64,000 nt of DNA. Source: Sinorhizobium glycinis. GTDB lineage: Bacteria > Pseudomonadota > Alphaproteobacteria > Rhizobiales > Rhizobiaceae. The position numbers and the translations under genes are program-made. The notes under the pieces are model-generated. The model saw only the letters and a list, made by a program, of their open reading frames with translations, did not search any database and was not told where the DNA came from. Below, piece by piece: positions 44,682-54,477 of this stretch. Numbering within the stretch: the first letter of the stretch is position 1; each line of letters starts with the position of its first letter. The stretch is from positions 1 to 64,000 of the forward strand of contig NZ_LPUX01000060.1 of the NCBI RefSeq assembly GCF_001651865.1. The letters run 5' to 3'.

Positions 44682-47600
44682 TGCCTTCGGCCCGGAGGAG
44701 AGGACGCCCAAGGCGTGGCTCGACTGGACGTCCGAGCGGCAATCGCTTGCCTCGGATCCGGCCCGCTCGGCCTGGGTCTCGGCCAATGCCGGCTCCGGCA
44801 AGACCCATGTGCTGACGCAACGCGTCATCCGGCTGCTGCTTGCCGGGTGCCGGCCTTCCGCCATTCTCTGCCTGACCTATACGAAGGCCGCAGCCTCCGA
44901 GATGTCCAACCGCATCTTCGAGCGCCTCGCCGAGTGGGCGACGCTCCATGACCCCGCATTGGAAAAGCGAATCGAGGCGATCGAGGGAACGCGTCCCTCC
45001 ACCGCGAAGATCGAAGAGGCGCGGCGGCTCTTTGCAAAGGCGCTCGAAACGCCTGGCGGTCTGAAGATCCAGACGATCCACGCCTTTTGCGAAGCGCTGC
45101 TCCACCAGTTTCCGCTCGAGGCCAACGTGGCCGGACACTTTTCGGTCCTCGACGATCGTGCTGCGGCGGTGCTGCTCGCCGATGCGCGGCGCGCCTTGCT
45201 GACCGCGACCGCCGAGGAGGGCGAGGCTGAGCTTGCCGATGCCTTCGCAACCGTCCTCGACCTCGCCGACGACACCGGCCTTGAAAAACTGCTCGAGGCG
45301 ATCGTGGCGAACCGCGGACCGCTCCAGGCTTTTCTCGACCGCACGACCGAGCACGGCGGGCGGGACTGGCACCTGCGCGCTTTTCTCGGCCTTTCCCCGG
45401 AAGAATCGGCGGAGAGCGTGATGGCCGGAGCCTGGCCGCTCGCCGGTCTCAACGGCGCCCAGCTTCAGCAATATATCGAGCTGGCGCTGAGCCTCGGTGG
45501 GGTGAAACCCGGCGAGATTGCAGAGGGCTTGAAGGCCATCGGGAAGCTCGATGATACGGAAGAGCGCTTTGCAGGGCTGCTGGGCGTGTTCTTCAACGGC
45601 GGCGGCAAGCCGAAGGCGGAGTCTGCGTTTTTCAACAAGGCGATGCTGGCCCGGGCGCCGCAGCTGGCACCGCTGATCGACGAAGCGCGCAAGCACATCG
45701 TCTCCTGCGCCGATCGCCTCAGCATCCTGCGCATGTTTGAGGCGACGCGCGCGGCGCTGATCTTCGCGGAAAGACTCAACTGCGATTATGAAGACCTCAA
45801 GAAGCGGCGCAGCCAACTCGATTTCGAGGACCTGATCAACCGGACGGCCGCGCTGCTATCGCGCGGCGACGTCGGCGCCTGGGTCCACTACAAGCTCGAC
45901 CAGGGCATCGACCACATTCTCGTCGACGAGGCGCAGGACACGAGCCCCACGCAATGGACGATCATCCAAGCGCTCGCCGCCGATTTCTTCGCCGGCGAAT
46001 CAGCGCGAATGGACGACCGAACGATCTTTGCGGTCGGCGACGAAAAGCAGTCGATCTATTCCTTTCAAGGCGCGCGTCCCGAGCGCTTTGCGCGCGAAAG
46101 CGCGCTGACTGAGCGGCGGGTGCGCGCCGGCAACAAGTATTTCAGCCCCATCCGGCTGCAGCTCTCTTTCCGCTCGACCGTCGACGTGCTTTCCGCCGTC
46201 GATACGGTTTTTGCCAATCCGGGCAACGCCAAGGGCTTAAGCGCCCGGAACGAGGCGATCGTGCATGCCTCGAACCGGATCGGCCATCCGGGAGCGGTCG
46301 ATATCTGGGACGTCATCGCACCCGAGCCGACCGTGTCCGAAGAAGAATGGACGGCGCCCTTCGACGCGACGCCGGAGCGCGCGCCGGTCAACATTCTCGC
46401 CCGCCGAATCGCAGCCGTGCTCGAGGACTGGATCGCCAAGGAGACAGTGATCGAAAAGGGTGTCCGGCGGCCGATGCGGCCCGGCGACGTCATCGTGCTG
46501 GTGCGGAAGCGCGATGCCTTCGTCAACGCCCTGACGCGCGCCCTGAAGCGCCGCGGCAATATTCCGGTCGCCGGCGCAGACCGGCTGGTGCTGACCAACC
46601 ATATCGCCGTCCAGGACCTGATGGCGCTCGGCCGCTTCGTGCTCCTGCCCGAGGACGACCTGTCGCTCGCGGCGCTGCTGAAGAGCCCGCTCGTCAATCT
46701 CGGCGAGGACGATGTCTTCGAACTGGCGGCGCGCCGGGCGGAGGGCGAAAGCCTCTGGCAGCGGCTGCAACGGCTCGGCGCGGAGGAATCGAGCCGATAT
46801 CACCGGGTCGTGCGGACCCTCGCAGGCTTCGGCGAGCTCGCCCGCAACCTGCTGCCGCATGATTTCTATGCACGCGTGCTCGGGGCCAACGGCGGCCGGC
46901 GCGCCTTCCTGGCGCGGCTCGGCAGTGAAGTCAGCGACATCCTCGACGAATTCCTGACCTTCGCGCTCGACCAGGAGCGGAGCGGGCTGCCCGGCCTGCA
47001 GGCCTTCATCTCGACGCTCGAAATCGAAGCGCCGACGGTCAAGCGCGAGCAGGACAAGGAGCGCGACGAGGTGCGCGTCATGACCGTGCATGCCGCCAAG
47101 GGCCTCGAGGCCCCGGTTGTCTTCCTGGTCGACGGCGGCGGCGAGGCATTCGTCCGCCAGCAGGTCTCGGACCTGCGCTTCCTGGAGCAGCGCCGGGCCG
47201 ACGGCTCGCTCGTCAGCATGCCCGTCTGGCGGGCGCCCGGCTCGGCGACGAATTCGCTCATCGCCGCCGACAACGACCGGTTGAAGCGCCTGGCGGAGGA
47301 GGAATACCGCCGCCTCCTCTATGTCGGGATGACGCGCGCCGCGGACCGGCTGATCGTCTGCGGCTATCGCGGCCAGCGGCAGAACCTCGATACCTGGCAT
47401 GCCATGGTTCAGGGGACGCTGGCGCACGATCCGAAAGGCAGGTCGACGCCGATGGTCTTTTGCGCCGGAGGCGAGGAATGGACGGGTCATGCCTGGCGCG
47501 AAGCGCATGTGCCGGTCACCATCCCGGGAAGTGGCGATGCGGGACGCCAGGCGGAAGCAGCTGCCTCCGGCCTGCCGCGGGCGCTCTTCACCCCCTTGCC

Positions 47601-48240
47601 GCCGCAGCGACGACTGCCGCGGCCGCTCGCCCCTTCGGGAACGAGCGTGGCAATCGACGATCCTGATCAGGAGATGATCGTCGGCTCGGCTCTCTTTGCG
47701 GAACCGGCGACACCCAAATTCTCGATGCTGCGCGGCGCAATCCTGCATCGGCTGCTGCAGGTGCTCCCGACGATCGACCCGACGGAGCGCCGAAGTGCGG
47801 CGGAACGCTATCTCAGCCGCGCCGTGCCGCGCTGGCCGGAGGCAGAGCGGCAGGCCCTCGCCGGTGCCGTGATGGACGTGCTCGATCATCCGGACCTGCA
47901 GCCTCTTTTTGGCGAGCACAGCCGCGCGGAAGTGTCCGTCATGGGGACCCTCAAGCTCGGCAGCCACGAGTTCGCCGTGTCCGGCCGGCTCGACCGCTTG
48001 GCGATGGCCGGCGAGATCGTGACGATCGCCGATTACAAGACGAACCGCGAGGTGCCGGCGTCCGCCGACGACGTTCCGCCCGTTTACCGGCGGCAGCTCG
48101 CCATTTATCGCGAACTGCTGAAACCGCTCTATCCTGGCAAGCAATTCCGCTCGGTGCTGATCTTCACCGAGGGTCCGGCGGTTCGGGTGCTTCCCGACAG
48201 GATGCTGGACGGGAGCCTTGAAGACCTCGCGACAAAGTGA
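44671..48240 (+). CDS. addA: Double-strand break repair helicase AddA
   Basis: This 1189-residue UvrD-family helicase has Walker A ANAGSGKTHVLTQRV (40-54), motif II ILVDEAQDTSP, VGDEKQSIYSFQGA, and HAAKGLEAPVVFLV followed by LLYVGMTRAADRLIV. The C-terminal nuclease motif IADYKTNREVP completes the AddA architecture. The ATG at 44671 lies inside the addB end; a frame beginning at 44605 is rejected. Together with AddB it resects double-strand ends. Confidence 0.96.
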   Translation: MRNDAFGPEERTPKAWLDWTSERQSLASDPARSAWVSANAGSGKTHVLTQRVIRLLLAGCRPSAILCLTYTKAAASEMSNRIFERLAEWATLHDPALEKRIEAIEGTRPSTAKIEEARRLFAKALETPGGLKIQTIHAFCEALLHQFPLEANVAGHFSVLDDRAAAVLLADARRALLTATAEEGEAELADAFATVLDLADDTGLEKLLEAIVANRGPLQAFLDRTTEHGGRDWHLRAFLGLSPEESAESVMAGAWPLAGLNGAQLQQYIELALSLGGVKPGEIAEGLKAIGKLDDTEERFAGLLGVFFNGGGKPKAESAFFNKAMLARAPQLAPLIDEARKHIVSCADRLSILRMFEATRAALIFAERLNCDYEDLKKRRSQLDFEDLINRTAALLSRGDVGAWVHYKLDQGIDHILVDEAQDTSPTQWTIIQALAADFFAGESARMDDRTIFAVGDEKQSIYSFQGARPERFARESALTERRVRAGNKYFSPIRLQLSFRSTVDVLSAVDTVFANPGNAKGLSARNEAIVHASNRIGHPGAVDIWDVIAPEPTVSEEEWTAPFDATPERAPVNILARRIAAVLEDWIAKETVIEKGVRRPMRPGDVIVLVRKRDAFVNALTRALKRRGNIPVAGADRLVLTNHIAVQDLMALGRFVLLPEDDLSLAALLKSPLVNLGEDDVFELAARRAEGESLWQRLQRLGAEESSRYHRVVRTLAGFGELARNLLPHDFYARVLGANGGRRAFLARLGSEVSDILDEFLTFALDQERSGLPGLQAFISTLEIEAPTVKREQDKERDEVRVMTVHAAKGLEAPVVFLVDGGGEAFVRQQVSDLRFLEQRRADGSLVSMPVWRAPGSATNSLIAADNDRLKRLAEEEYRRLLYVGMTRAADRLIVCGYRGQRQNLDTWHAMVQGTLAHDPKGRSTPMVFCAGGEEWTGHAWREAHVPVTIPGSGDAGRQAEAAASGLPRALFTPLPPQRRLPRPLAPSGTSVAIDDPDQEMIVGSALFAEPATPKFSMLRGAILHRLLQVLPTIDPTERRSAAERYLSRAVPRWPEAERQALAGAVMDVLDHPDLQPLFGEHSRAEVSVMGTLKLGSHEFAVSGRLDRLAMAGEIVTIADYKTNREVPASADDVPPVYRRQLAIYRELLKPLYPGKQFRSVLIFTEGPAVRVLPDRMLDGSLEDLATK

Positions 48241-48321
48241 GATACACGATATTGAAAATCCGGTGGCGAGGCCTCACATGAGGCACAACATCTGGACAAT
48301 GCCATTCCGAAGGAGCAGCCG

Positions 48322-48642
48322 ATGGCAACTGTAAAAGTCGATGCGTCCAATTTTCAAAAGGAAGTCCTGAATTCCGCCGAGCCGGTCGTCGTCGACTTCT
48401 GGGCCGAATGGTGCGGCCCGTGCAAAATGATCGCGCCGAGCCTCGAAGAAATCGCCACCGAGCTTGCTGGCAAGGTCAAGGTCGCCAAGCTCAATATCGA
48501 TGAAAATCCTGAACTGGCCGCCCAGTACGGCGTCCGCTCGATTCCGACGCTCGCCATGTTCAAGTCCGGCGAAGTTGCCGACATCAAGGTCGGCGCTGCG
48601 CCGAAGACCGCGCTGAGCTCCTGGATTTCCAACGCGGTCTAA
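48322..48642 (+). CDS. trxA: Thioredoxin TrxA
   Basis: This 106-residue thioredoxin has the active site WCGPCK (Cys31, Cys34), the buried Asp in VVVDFWAEW and the cis-proline in RSIPTLAMF. It is the general cytoplasmic disulfide reductant. An AAGGAG ribosome binding site precedes the ATG. It follows addA after 81 bases, and a strong terminator closes the unit. Confidence 0.97.
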   Translation: MATVKVDASNFQKEVLNSAEPVVVDFWAEWCGPCKMIAPSLEEIATELAGKVKVAKLNIDENPELAAQYGVRSIPTLAMFKSGEVADIKVGAAPKTALSSWISNAV

Positions 48643-48670
48643 GCTGCGGAATCATTGGCAAGGGATATGG

Positions 48671-48698
48671 AAAAGCCCGGCTCGCCGGGCTTTTTTCT
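48671..48698 (+). terminator. Terminator after trxA
   Basis: The stem AAAAGCCCGGC / GCCGGGCTTTT with a two-base loop ends in TTTTTT. It lies about 30 bases after the trxA stop and is a clear rho-independent terminator. Confidence 0.92.
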
Positions 48699-48728
48699 TG
48701 CTCGTAGGAGACAGCGAAGGCTTGCGCT

Positions 48729-48951
48729 TGCCCCTCACCCTACCCTCTCCCCGCACGCGGGGAGAGGGGACTTGAGCGGCCGCGGCAAATCCCTTCTCCC
48801 CATTAGACTAGAGCGGGATGCGCTCACATACGTTCGCGTCGCCGCTCTAAACCTTTGTTTTTGCCGCATTTGTGCGACGTCAGGTGATTCCACCTGACTG
48901 CAAAATGCTCTAGAATGGGGAGAAGGTGGCCGGCAGGCCGGATGAGGGGCA
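48729..48951. repeat. Paired GC-rich palindromic element, copy 5, interrupted by another repeat
   Basis: The left unit TGCCCCTCACCC...GGGGAGAGGGGAC is intact. The right unit is split: CCTTCTCCCCATT (48792-48804) and its exact reverse complement AATGGGGAGAAGG (48914-48926) are separated by 109 bases of unrelated sequence, then GGCCGGCAGGCCGGATGAGGGGCA completes the element. Other copies have only a few bases at that loop. It fills the convergent trxA-folC spacer. Confidence 0.85.
48808..48913. repeat. Nested repeat element with 7-base terminal inverted repeats
   Basis: This 106-base insert begins CTAGAGC and ends GCTCTAG, exact reverse complements. Inside are the AGCGGGATG block shared with the repeat at 60357 and a hairpin TCAGGTG-ATTC-CACCTGA. 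It sits precisely in the loop of the surrounding palindrome. It has no coding capacity. Confidence 0.7.
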
Positions 48952-48977
48952 GACGCGGCTGAGCCGAACTCGTCTTC

Positions 48978-50321
48978 CTACCGCGGCGGCGTGCCGTTCT
49001 CCGAAAGCACATCGCCGACCAGATAGAGCGAACCGCCGATCAGGATGCGCGCCGGCACCGGGTCCTCTTCGGTAAGCTCGGCGACGAGGCCGAGCGCTTC
49101 CGCGACCGAGGAGGTGGCATTTGCCTCCAGCCCGGCAGAGGCTGCATCGGCGGCCAGCGCCACCGGATCCAGCCCCGCATCCGAGCCGTGGATCGGCACC
49201 GTGAAGACCTGCTCGGCGAGATCGAGGAAGGCCTTGAAATAGCCGACAGGATCCTTGGTGTTGATCATGCCGATGATCAGGAAGAGCGGTCGCGGATCGC
49301 GCTCCTCGAAGGTGGCCATCGCTTCGGCGATCACCTGGCCGGCGCCGGGATTGTGGCCGCCGTCGATCCAGATCTCGGCGGCCGGCGGCCCGTAATGCGA
49401 AAGCTTGCCGCCGGCCAGGCGCTGCAGCCGGCCCGGCCATTCGACGCCGGCCAGGCCCTTCTCGATCGCCGCCTCCGGCACGTCGAAGCCGGCCGCCCGG
49501 ACGGCGCGGATCGCCGCCGCCGCATTGGCATATTGATGCCGGCCCGGCAGGCGCGGCAGCGGCAGGTCGGCAAGGCCGTTCTCGTCCTGGAAGACCAGCC
49601 TGCCGAATTCCTCATGCGCCATGAAATCCTGGCCGTAGACGGACACGGGGCAGCCAAGCCGCTCGGCGGTATCGACGAGCACCTCGCGCACGCCGTCCTC
49701 CTCCTGATGGCCGATCACCACCGGGCAGCCGCGCTTCATGATTCCGGCCTTTTCGGCGGCGATCAGTTCCACCCGATCGCCGAGATAGGCCTGGTGATCG
49801 AGCGAGATCGGCATGATCACGGAGACCGCCGGCCGGGCGATGACGTTCGTCGCATCGAAGCGGCCGCCGAGGCCCACTTCGATGACCGCGACATCGGCCG
49901 GATGCTCGGCGAAAAGCAGGAAGGTGACCGCCGTCAGGATCTCGAAGACGGTGATCTTCTGGCCGTTGTTGGCCTCTGCGACGCGCCGCACCGCATCGGC
50001 GAGGACAGGGTCGCTGACAAGCGCACCCCTGCCGCCCTTGACGCCCAGCCGATAGCGCTCGTGCCAGTTCACCAGGTGCGGTGAAGTGTGGACATGGACG
50101 CTGAGGCCCGCCGCCTCGAGGATCGCGCACGAAAATGCCGTGACGGAGCCTTTGCCGTTGGTGCCGGCGACGTGGATGATCGGCGGCAGCCGGTCCTGCG
50201 GGTTTCCGAGCGCGGCTAGCAGCCGCGTGATCCTGTCGAGCGACAGGTCGAATCCCTTGGGATGCAGGGCAAGAAGCTTGTCGATCTCCTGTGCCGCCTC
50301 GCTGACCTGTGCCGCCGCCAT
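48978..50321 (-). CDS. folC: Bifunctional folylpolyglutamate/dihydrofolate synthase FolC
   Basis: This 447-residue Mur-ligase-like enzyme has HVAGTNGKGSVTAFS (P-loop), HTSPHLVNWHER and the second motif VEVGLGGRFDATNV. It adds glutamate to dihydropteroate and then to reduced folates. The length fits the bifunctional enzyme. It is the last gene of the trpFBA-accD-folC series on the minus strand, separated from accD by a degenerate RIME copy. Confidence 0.95.
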   Translation of the reverse strand: MAAAQVSEAAQEIDKLLALHPKGFDLSLDRITRLLAALGNPQDRLPPIIHVAGTNGKGSVTAFSCAILEAAGLSVHVHTSPHLVNWHERYRLGVKGGRGALVSDPVLADAVRRVAEANNGQKITVFEILTAVTFLLFAEHPADVAVIEVGLGGRFDATNVIARPAVSVIMPISLDHQAYLGDRVELIAAEKAGIMKRGCPVVIGHQEEDGVREVLVDTAERLGCPVSVYGQDFMAHEEFGRLVFQDENGLADLPLPRLPGRHQYANAAAAIRAVRAAGFDVPEAAIEKGLAGVEWPGRLQRLAGGKLSHYGPPAAEIWIDGGHNPGAGQVIAEAMATFEERDPRPLFLIIGMINTKDPVGYFKAFLDLAEQVFTVPIHGSDAGLDPVALAADAASAGLEANATSSVAEALGLVAELTEEDPVPARILIGGSLYLVGDVLSENGTPPR

Positions 50322-50348
50322 GTTCCTGCCTCGAAAAAGATGATCCGC

Positions 50349-50433
50349 TGCTCAATGATTCCTTAAAACGGATTCGCAGCAAATCAAAACGCTAACGGCG
50401 GCGTTTGCGCGTCCCGATGGGACGCGCAACGCT
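50349..50433. repeat. RIME-like element, diverged copy 5
   Basis: GCTGCTCAATGATTCCTTAAAACGG...CGCAGCAAATC is followed by GCGTTTGCGCGTCC-CGAT-GGGACGCGCAACGC. The order and hairpin design match the RIME copies elsewhere but the sequence has drifted, while the second stem is still perfectly paired. It separates accD from folC. Confidence 0.6.
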
Positions 50434-50458
50434 CAATACACAGGAGTTGGGCGGCGGG

Positions 50459-51373
50459 CTATGCCCGGGCTGCGAGCGGCAAAGGCGAAACCTGGGAGCC
50501 GCTCTCGCGCCTTGCGGCCTCTGCCGGCTTCTTCATCAGGATCTTCAGCACGCGCGCAAGCGTCGCCGGAAGGTCGTGACGCTTGACCACCATGTCGACC
50601 ATGCCGTGCTCCAGGAGGTATTCGGAGGTCTGGAAGCCGTCGGGGAGCTTTTCGCGCAGCGTCTGCTCGATCACCCGCTTGCCGGCAAAACCGATCTCCG
50701 CACCGGGCTCCGCCAGGTGAATGTCGCCCAGCATGGCATAGGATGCGGTCACGCCGCCGGTGGTGGGATTGGTCAGGACGACGATATAGGGAAGCCCCGC
50801 TTCCTTCAGCAGATTCACCGCAACGGTGGTGCGCGGGAGCTGCATCAGCGAGAGGATGCCTTCCTGCATGCGGGCTCCACCGGAGGCCGGGAATATCACC
50901 AGCGGGCACTTCTCGGCAATCGCCTTCTCGAAGGCCTTGATGATCGCTTCGCCGGCCGCCATGCCGAGCGAGCCGCCGATGAAGTTGAATTCGTGTACGA
51001 CGGCGACCAGCTTGACGCCCTGGACGAGGCCAAGGCCCGCAACGATCGTGTCCTCAAGTTCGGTCTTGGCGCGGCTGTCGCGCAAGCGGTCGAGATATTT
51101 CTTCGAATCGCGGAACTTCAGCGGATCCTGCGCCACCTTCGGCTGCGGCAGCGTTTCGTAGATTCCGCCGTCAAAGAGATCTTTCAGACGGGCCTTTGCC
51201 GGCATCTTCATATGATGGCCGGATTGCGGGATGACCCACTTGTTCTCTTCGAGATCGCGATGGAACACCATCTCGCCGGTTTCAGGGCACTTGATCCAGA
51301 GGTTCTCCGGAACTTCCCTGCGGCCGAGCATCGAATTGATCTTCGGCCGAACGTAGTTTGTGATCCAGTTCAC
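50459..51373 (-). CDS. accD: Acetyl-CoA carboxylase carboxyltransferase subunit beta
   Basis: This 304-residue subunit transfers carboxyl from biotin to acetyl-CoA, forming malonyl-CoA for fatty acid synthesis. The core is conserved ([48 protein letters not shown]). The N-terminal zinc ribbon is degenerate: the two CxxC pairs of E. coli AccD correspond here to CPET and IPQS, leaving only Cys29. The spacing of the surrounding residues (NLWIK, GHHMKM) is kept, so the fold may persist without zinc. It lies between trpA and folC. Confidence 0.95.
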   Translation of the reverse strand: MNWITNYVRPKINSMLGRREVPENLWIKCPETGEMVFHRDLEENKWVIPQSGHHMKMPAKARLKDLFDGGIYETLPQPKVAQDPLKFRDSKKYLDRLRDSRAKTELEDTIVAGLGLVQGVKLVAVVHEFNFIGGSLGMAAGEAIIKAFEKAIAEKCPLVIFPASGGARMQEGILSLMQLPRTTVAVNLLKEAGLPYIVVLTNPTTGGVTASYAMLGDIHLAEPGAEIGFAGKRVIEQTLREKLPDGFQTSEYLLEHGMVDMVVKRHDLPATLARVLKILMKKPAEAARRESGSQVSPLPLAARA

Positions 51374-51423
51374 TTATAGACTCCTGAAGCTGTCCCTCGG
51401 CTTCTGCGCGCCAATATGGGCGA

Positions 51424-52263
51424 TTATTCGGCTGCCGCAAGGCGTGCCGCCCGCACCCCGGCCGAAAGCCCGCGAATCAGCGCCTCGACGCCCGGCACCG
51501 TCGCCTCCGTAACGCGGCCTTCTTCCGTCAGGCTCGAGGCGATCTGGTTGACGATAGCCGTCCCCACCACGACCCCGTCGGCCGAGGCGCCGATCACCCG
51601 CGCATGTTCGGCTGTCTTGACGCCGAAGCCGACACAAACGGGCAGTTTCGTATGCGACTTGATCCGCGCCACGGCACCGGCGATCAGCGATGGATCGGGC
51701 AGAGCCGAACCCGTAATGCCGGTCATCGAAACGTAATAGACGAAACCGGATGTGTTTTCGAGAACCTTGGGCAGACGGCGGTCGTCCGTCGTCGGCGTCG
51801 CCAGACGAATGAAGCTGATGCCCTTTTCCAGCGCCGGGATGCACAGCTCGTCGTCCATTTCCGGAGGCAGATCGACGACGATCAGCCCGTCGACACCCGC
51901 CTCGACGGCGTCATTCAGGAACCGCTCGACGCCGTAAATATAGATCGGGTTATAATAGCCCATCAGCACGATCGGGGTTCGCTGGTCCTCGGTCCGGAAA
52001 CGGCGGGCGAGCTCGAGCGTCTTGGCGAGCGTCTGCCCGGCTTTCAGCGCGCGCTGGCCGGCGAGCTGGATCGCCGGCCCGTCGGCCATCGGATCGGAAA
52101 AGGGCACGCCGAGCTCGATCACGTCGGCGCCCGCCTTCGGCAGCGCCTGCATGATCGCCAGCGACGTTTCAAAATCGGGATCGCCGCCCATGAAATAGGT
52201 GACAAGGACCGGGCGACCTTCCGCCGCGACGTCGGCGAACCTCTGCTCCATGCGTGCGGTCAT
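51424..52263 (-). CDS. trpA: Tryptophan synthase alpha chain
   Basis: This 279-residue barrel has catalytic Glu in [16 protein letters not shown] and Asp in LIVVDLPPE, with the phosphate loop GFGVKTAEH. It cleaves indole-3-glycerol phosphate to indole and glyceraldehyde 3-phosphate for TrpB. It follows trpB by five bases on the minus strand. Confidence 0.97.
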   Translation of the reverse strand: MTARMEQRFADVAAEGRPVLVTYFMGGDPDFETSLAIMQALPKAGADVIELGVPFSDPMADGPAIQLAGQRALKAGQTLAKTLELARRFRTEDQRTPIVLMGYYNPIYIYGVERFLNDAVEAGVDGLIVVDLPPEMDDELCIPALEKGISFIRLATPTTDDRRLPKVLENTSGFVYYVSMTGITGSALPDPSLIAGAVARIKSHTKLPVCVGFGVKTAEHARVIGASADGVVVGTAIVNQIASSLTEEGRVTEATVPGVEALIRGLSAGVRAARLAAAE

Positions 52264-52268
52264 ACTCG

Positions 52269-53489
52269 TTACTGCCCCATTCCCAGAATTTTGCCGACGG
52301 TGAAAATGTCCTTGTCGCCGCGACCGGATAGATTCATCAGGATGATCTCGTCCTTGCCCATCTTCGGCGCACGCTTGACGACTTCGGCCAGCGCATGCGA
52401 CGGCTCGAGCGCCGGAATGATGCCTTCGAGCCGCGTCAGGGTCTGGAAGGCTTCGAGCGCTTCATGGTCCATGATCGGCACATATTCGACCCGGCCGACA
52501 TCGTTGAGCCAGGCATGTTCCGGACCGATACCCGGATAATCGAGACCGGCCGAGATGGAGTGGCCCTCCTTGATCTGGCCGTCGCCATCCTGAAGCAGGT
52601 AGGTGCGGTTGCCATGCAGGACACCAGGCGATCCGGCAGTGATCGAGGCGCAGTGCTCGTCGCCGTCAAGTCCCTTTCCGCCCGCTTCGACACCGACGAT
52701 CTTCACGTCTTCGTCGTCCAGGAACGGGTGGAAGATGCCGATCGCGTTCGAACCGCCGCCGACCGCCGCGATGACGAGATCGGGCAGGCGGCCCTCGGCA
52801 GCGAGAATCTGTTCCTTGGCCTCCTGGCCGATCACCGCCTGGAAGTCGCGCACCATCTCCGGATAGGGATGCGGGCCGGCGGCGGTGCCGATCAGGTAAT
52901 AGGTGCTGTGGACATTCGTCACCCAGTCGCGCAGCGCCTCGTTCATGGCGTCCTTCAGCGTGCCGTTGCCGGCGGTCACCGGCCTCACCTCGGCACCGAG
53001 CAGCTTCATGCGGAAGACGTTCGGCGCCTGGCGCTCGACATCGGTCGCGCCCATGTAGACGACGCAGGGAAGGCCGAAGCGGGCCGCGACGGTCGCCGAG
53101 GCAACGCCGTGCTGACCGGCACCCGTCTCGGCGATGATGCGGGTCTTGCCCATGCGCTTGGCGAGCAGAATCTGGCCGATGCAATTGTTGATCTTGTGCG
53201 AGCCGGTGTGGTTCAGCTCCTCGCGCTTGAAATAGATCTTCGCGCCGCCGAGCTCGGCGGTCAGCCGCTCGGCGAAATAGAGCGGGCTGGGTCGGCCGAT
53301 ATAGTGGGCGCCGAGCCCTTCGAGCTCCGCCTTGAAGGTCGGGTCGTTCTTGGCCTTGCTCCATTCGTCCTGGAGATCGAGGATCAGCGGCATCAGAGTC
53401 TCGGCGACGAAACGACCGCCGAAGATACCGAAACGGCCGTCCTCGTCCGGTCCGGCCCTGAAGGAGTTCGGTTTTGGCAGCTGATTCAC
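52269..53489 (-). CDS. trpB: Tryptophan synthase beta chain
   Basis: This 406-residue PLP enzyme has the Schiff-base lysine in [11 protein letters not shown], the ETGAGQHG loop and the phosphate-binding GGGSNAIG. It condenses indole with serine. The N-terminus [10 protein letters not shown] is typical of rhizobial TrpB. Its start overlaps the trpF stop by four bases. Confidence 0.98.
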   Translation of the reverse strand: MNQLPKPNSFRAGPDEDGRFGIFGGRFVAETLMPLILDLQDEWSKAKNDPTFKAELEGLGAHYIGRPSPLYFAERLTAELGGAKIYFKREELNHTGSHKINNCIGQILLAKRMGKTRIIAETGAGQHGVASATVAARFGLPCVVYMGATDVERQAPNVFRMKLLGAEVRPVTAGNGTLKDAMNEALRDWVTNVHSTYYLIGTAAGPHPYPEMVRDFQAVIGQEAKEQILAAEGRLPDLVIAAVGGGSNAIGIFHPFLDDEDVKIVGVEAGGKGLDGDEHCASITAGSPGVLHGNRTYLLQDGDGQIKEGHSISAGLDYPGIGPEHAWLNDVGRVEYVPIMDHEALEAFQTLTRLEGIIPALEPSHALAEVVKRAPKMGKDEIILMNLSGRGDKDIFTVGKILGMGQ

Positions 53490-54160
53490 GTCTTGCTCCC
53501 TGATCGTGGCCGTACGGCTTCGGCGCGGCGCACCGAATCGAAAAACGCATCCATGAGCTTCAAATCCTTGACACCCGGCGCACTCTCGACCCCGGAGGAT
53601 ATATCGACGGCACGTGCGCCGGTCAGCGCAAGAGCCTCGCCGATGTTTTCTGCATTCAGTCCACCGGAAAGCATGTAATCGACGCTTCCGTCAAGCGCGT
53701 CGAGCAGTCTCCAGTCGAACGCAACGCCGTTGCCGCCCGGCAGTTCGGACCCGGCGGGCGGCCTGGCATCGAAGAGGAAACGATCCGCGATGCCGAGATA
53801 GGGGTCGATCCTGTCGAGATCGGCCGCCTCGCGGATCGACAGCGCCTTCATGACCGGAAGACCGTAGATCGCCTTGACGGTCAGCACCCGCTCCGGATCC
53901 TCGGCGCCGTGGAGCTGCAGGATGTCCGGCCTGAGCGCGGAAACGATCTCGTCGAGATCGTCATTGTCCGCGTCGACCGTGACGGCCACGATCTTCGCCC
54001 GGCCGCGAATGCGCTCGGCAAGACGACCGGCGTCGTCCGGCTCGATGTTGCGCGGGCTCTTGGGGAAGAAGATGAAACCCGTGTGCGAAGCGCCATGTGC
54101 CACGGCGTGCTCCACGGCCTCCGTGGTCTTCAGTCCACATATCTTCACTTCCGTTTTCAT
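53486..54160 (-). CDS. trpF: Phosphoribosylanthranilate isomerase TrpF
   Basis: This 224-residue barrel starts [16 protein letters not shown], with the catalytic Cys in KICGLK and the Asp in [12 protein letters not shown], plus the phosphate loop [10 protein letters not shown]. It performs the Amadori step of tryptophan synthesis. It heads trpF-trpB-trpA on the minus strand; trpE, trpD and trpC are not in the window. Confidence 0.96.
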   Translation of the reverse strand: MKTEVKICGLKTTEAVEHAVAHGASHTGFIFFPKSPRNIEPDDAGRLAERIRGRAKIVAVTVDADNDDLDEIVSALRPDILQLHGAEDPERVLTVKAIYGLPVMKALSIREAADLDRIDPYLGIADRFLFDARPPAGSELPGGNGVAFDWRLLDALDGSVDYMLSGGLNAENIGEALALTGARAVDISSGVESAPGVKDLKLMDAFFDSVRRAEAVRPRSGSKT

Positions 54161-54304
54161 GGGAAGCGACCTTGCACGAAATGCCGCCCGAGTCGAGCAA
54201 AACCGTTGCAGTGCAGGGCGTGATCTTTCATGAGCCGCGGTGATGGACGTTTCCAGCTCGGACGATTTTATCCTACTGACGGAAAACGCGTCGGCCGGTG
54301 GGCT

Positions 54305-54428
54305 TGCCCCCTCATCCCGCTGCCGCGACCTTCTCCCCGCGAGCGGACCGCGAGCGGGGAGAAGGGATATGCCGCACCGCAGAGGTCCCCTCTCCCCGCG
54401 CGCGGGGAGAGGGCTAGGGTGAGGGGCA
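54305..54428. repeat. Paired GC-rich palindromic element, copy 6
   Basis: This element is bounded by TGCCCC and GGGGCA. The left unit has a loop duplication (GCGAGCGG repeated around ACC), and the right unit CTCTCCCCGC/GCGGGGAGAG is intact. It occupies the 317-base gap between the trpF start and the stop of the metallopeptidase gene; the rest of that gap shows nothing else recognisable. Confidence 0.8.
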
Positions 54429-54477
54429 ATCTTAATCCTCTACGCGGCACCGCCCAACCCATCAGCATCGATCTCGT

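Noticed and set aside
41364-44864. Very long open frame on the minus strand opposite addB
   Set aside because: It mirrors the codon structure of addB and addA, which carry full motifs. In G/C-rich genes the opposite frame is commonly open, and its protein shows low-complexity Arg/Gly/Ala composition with no recognised domain.
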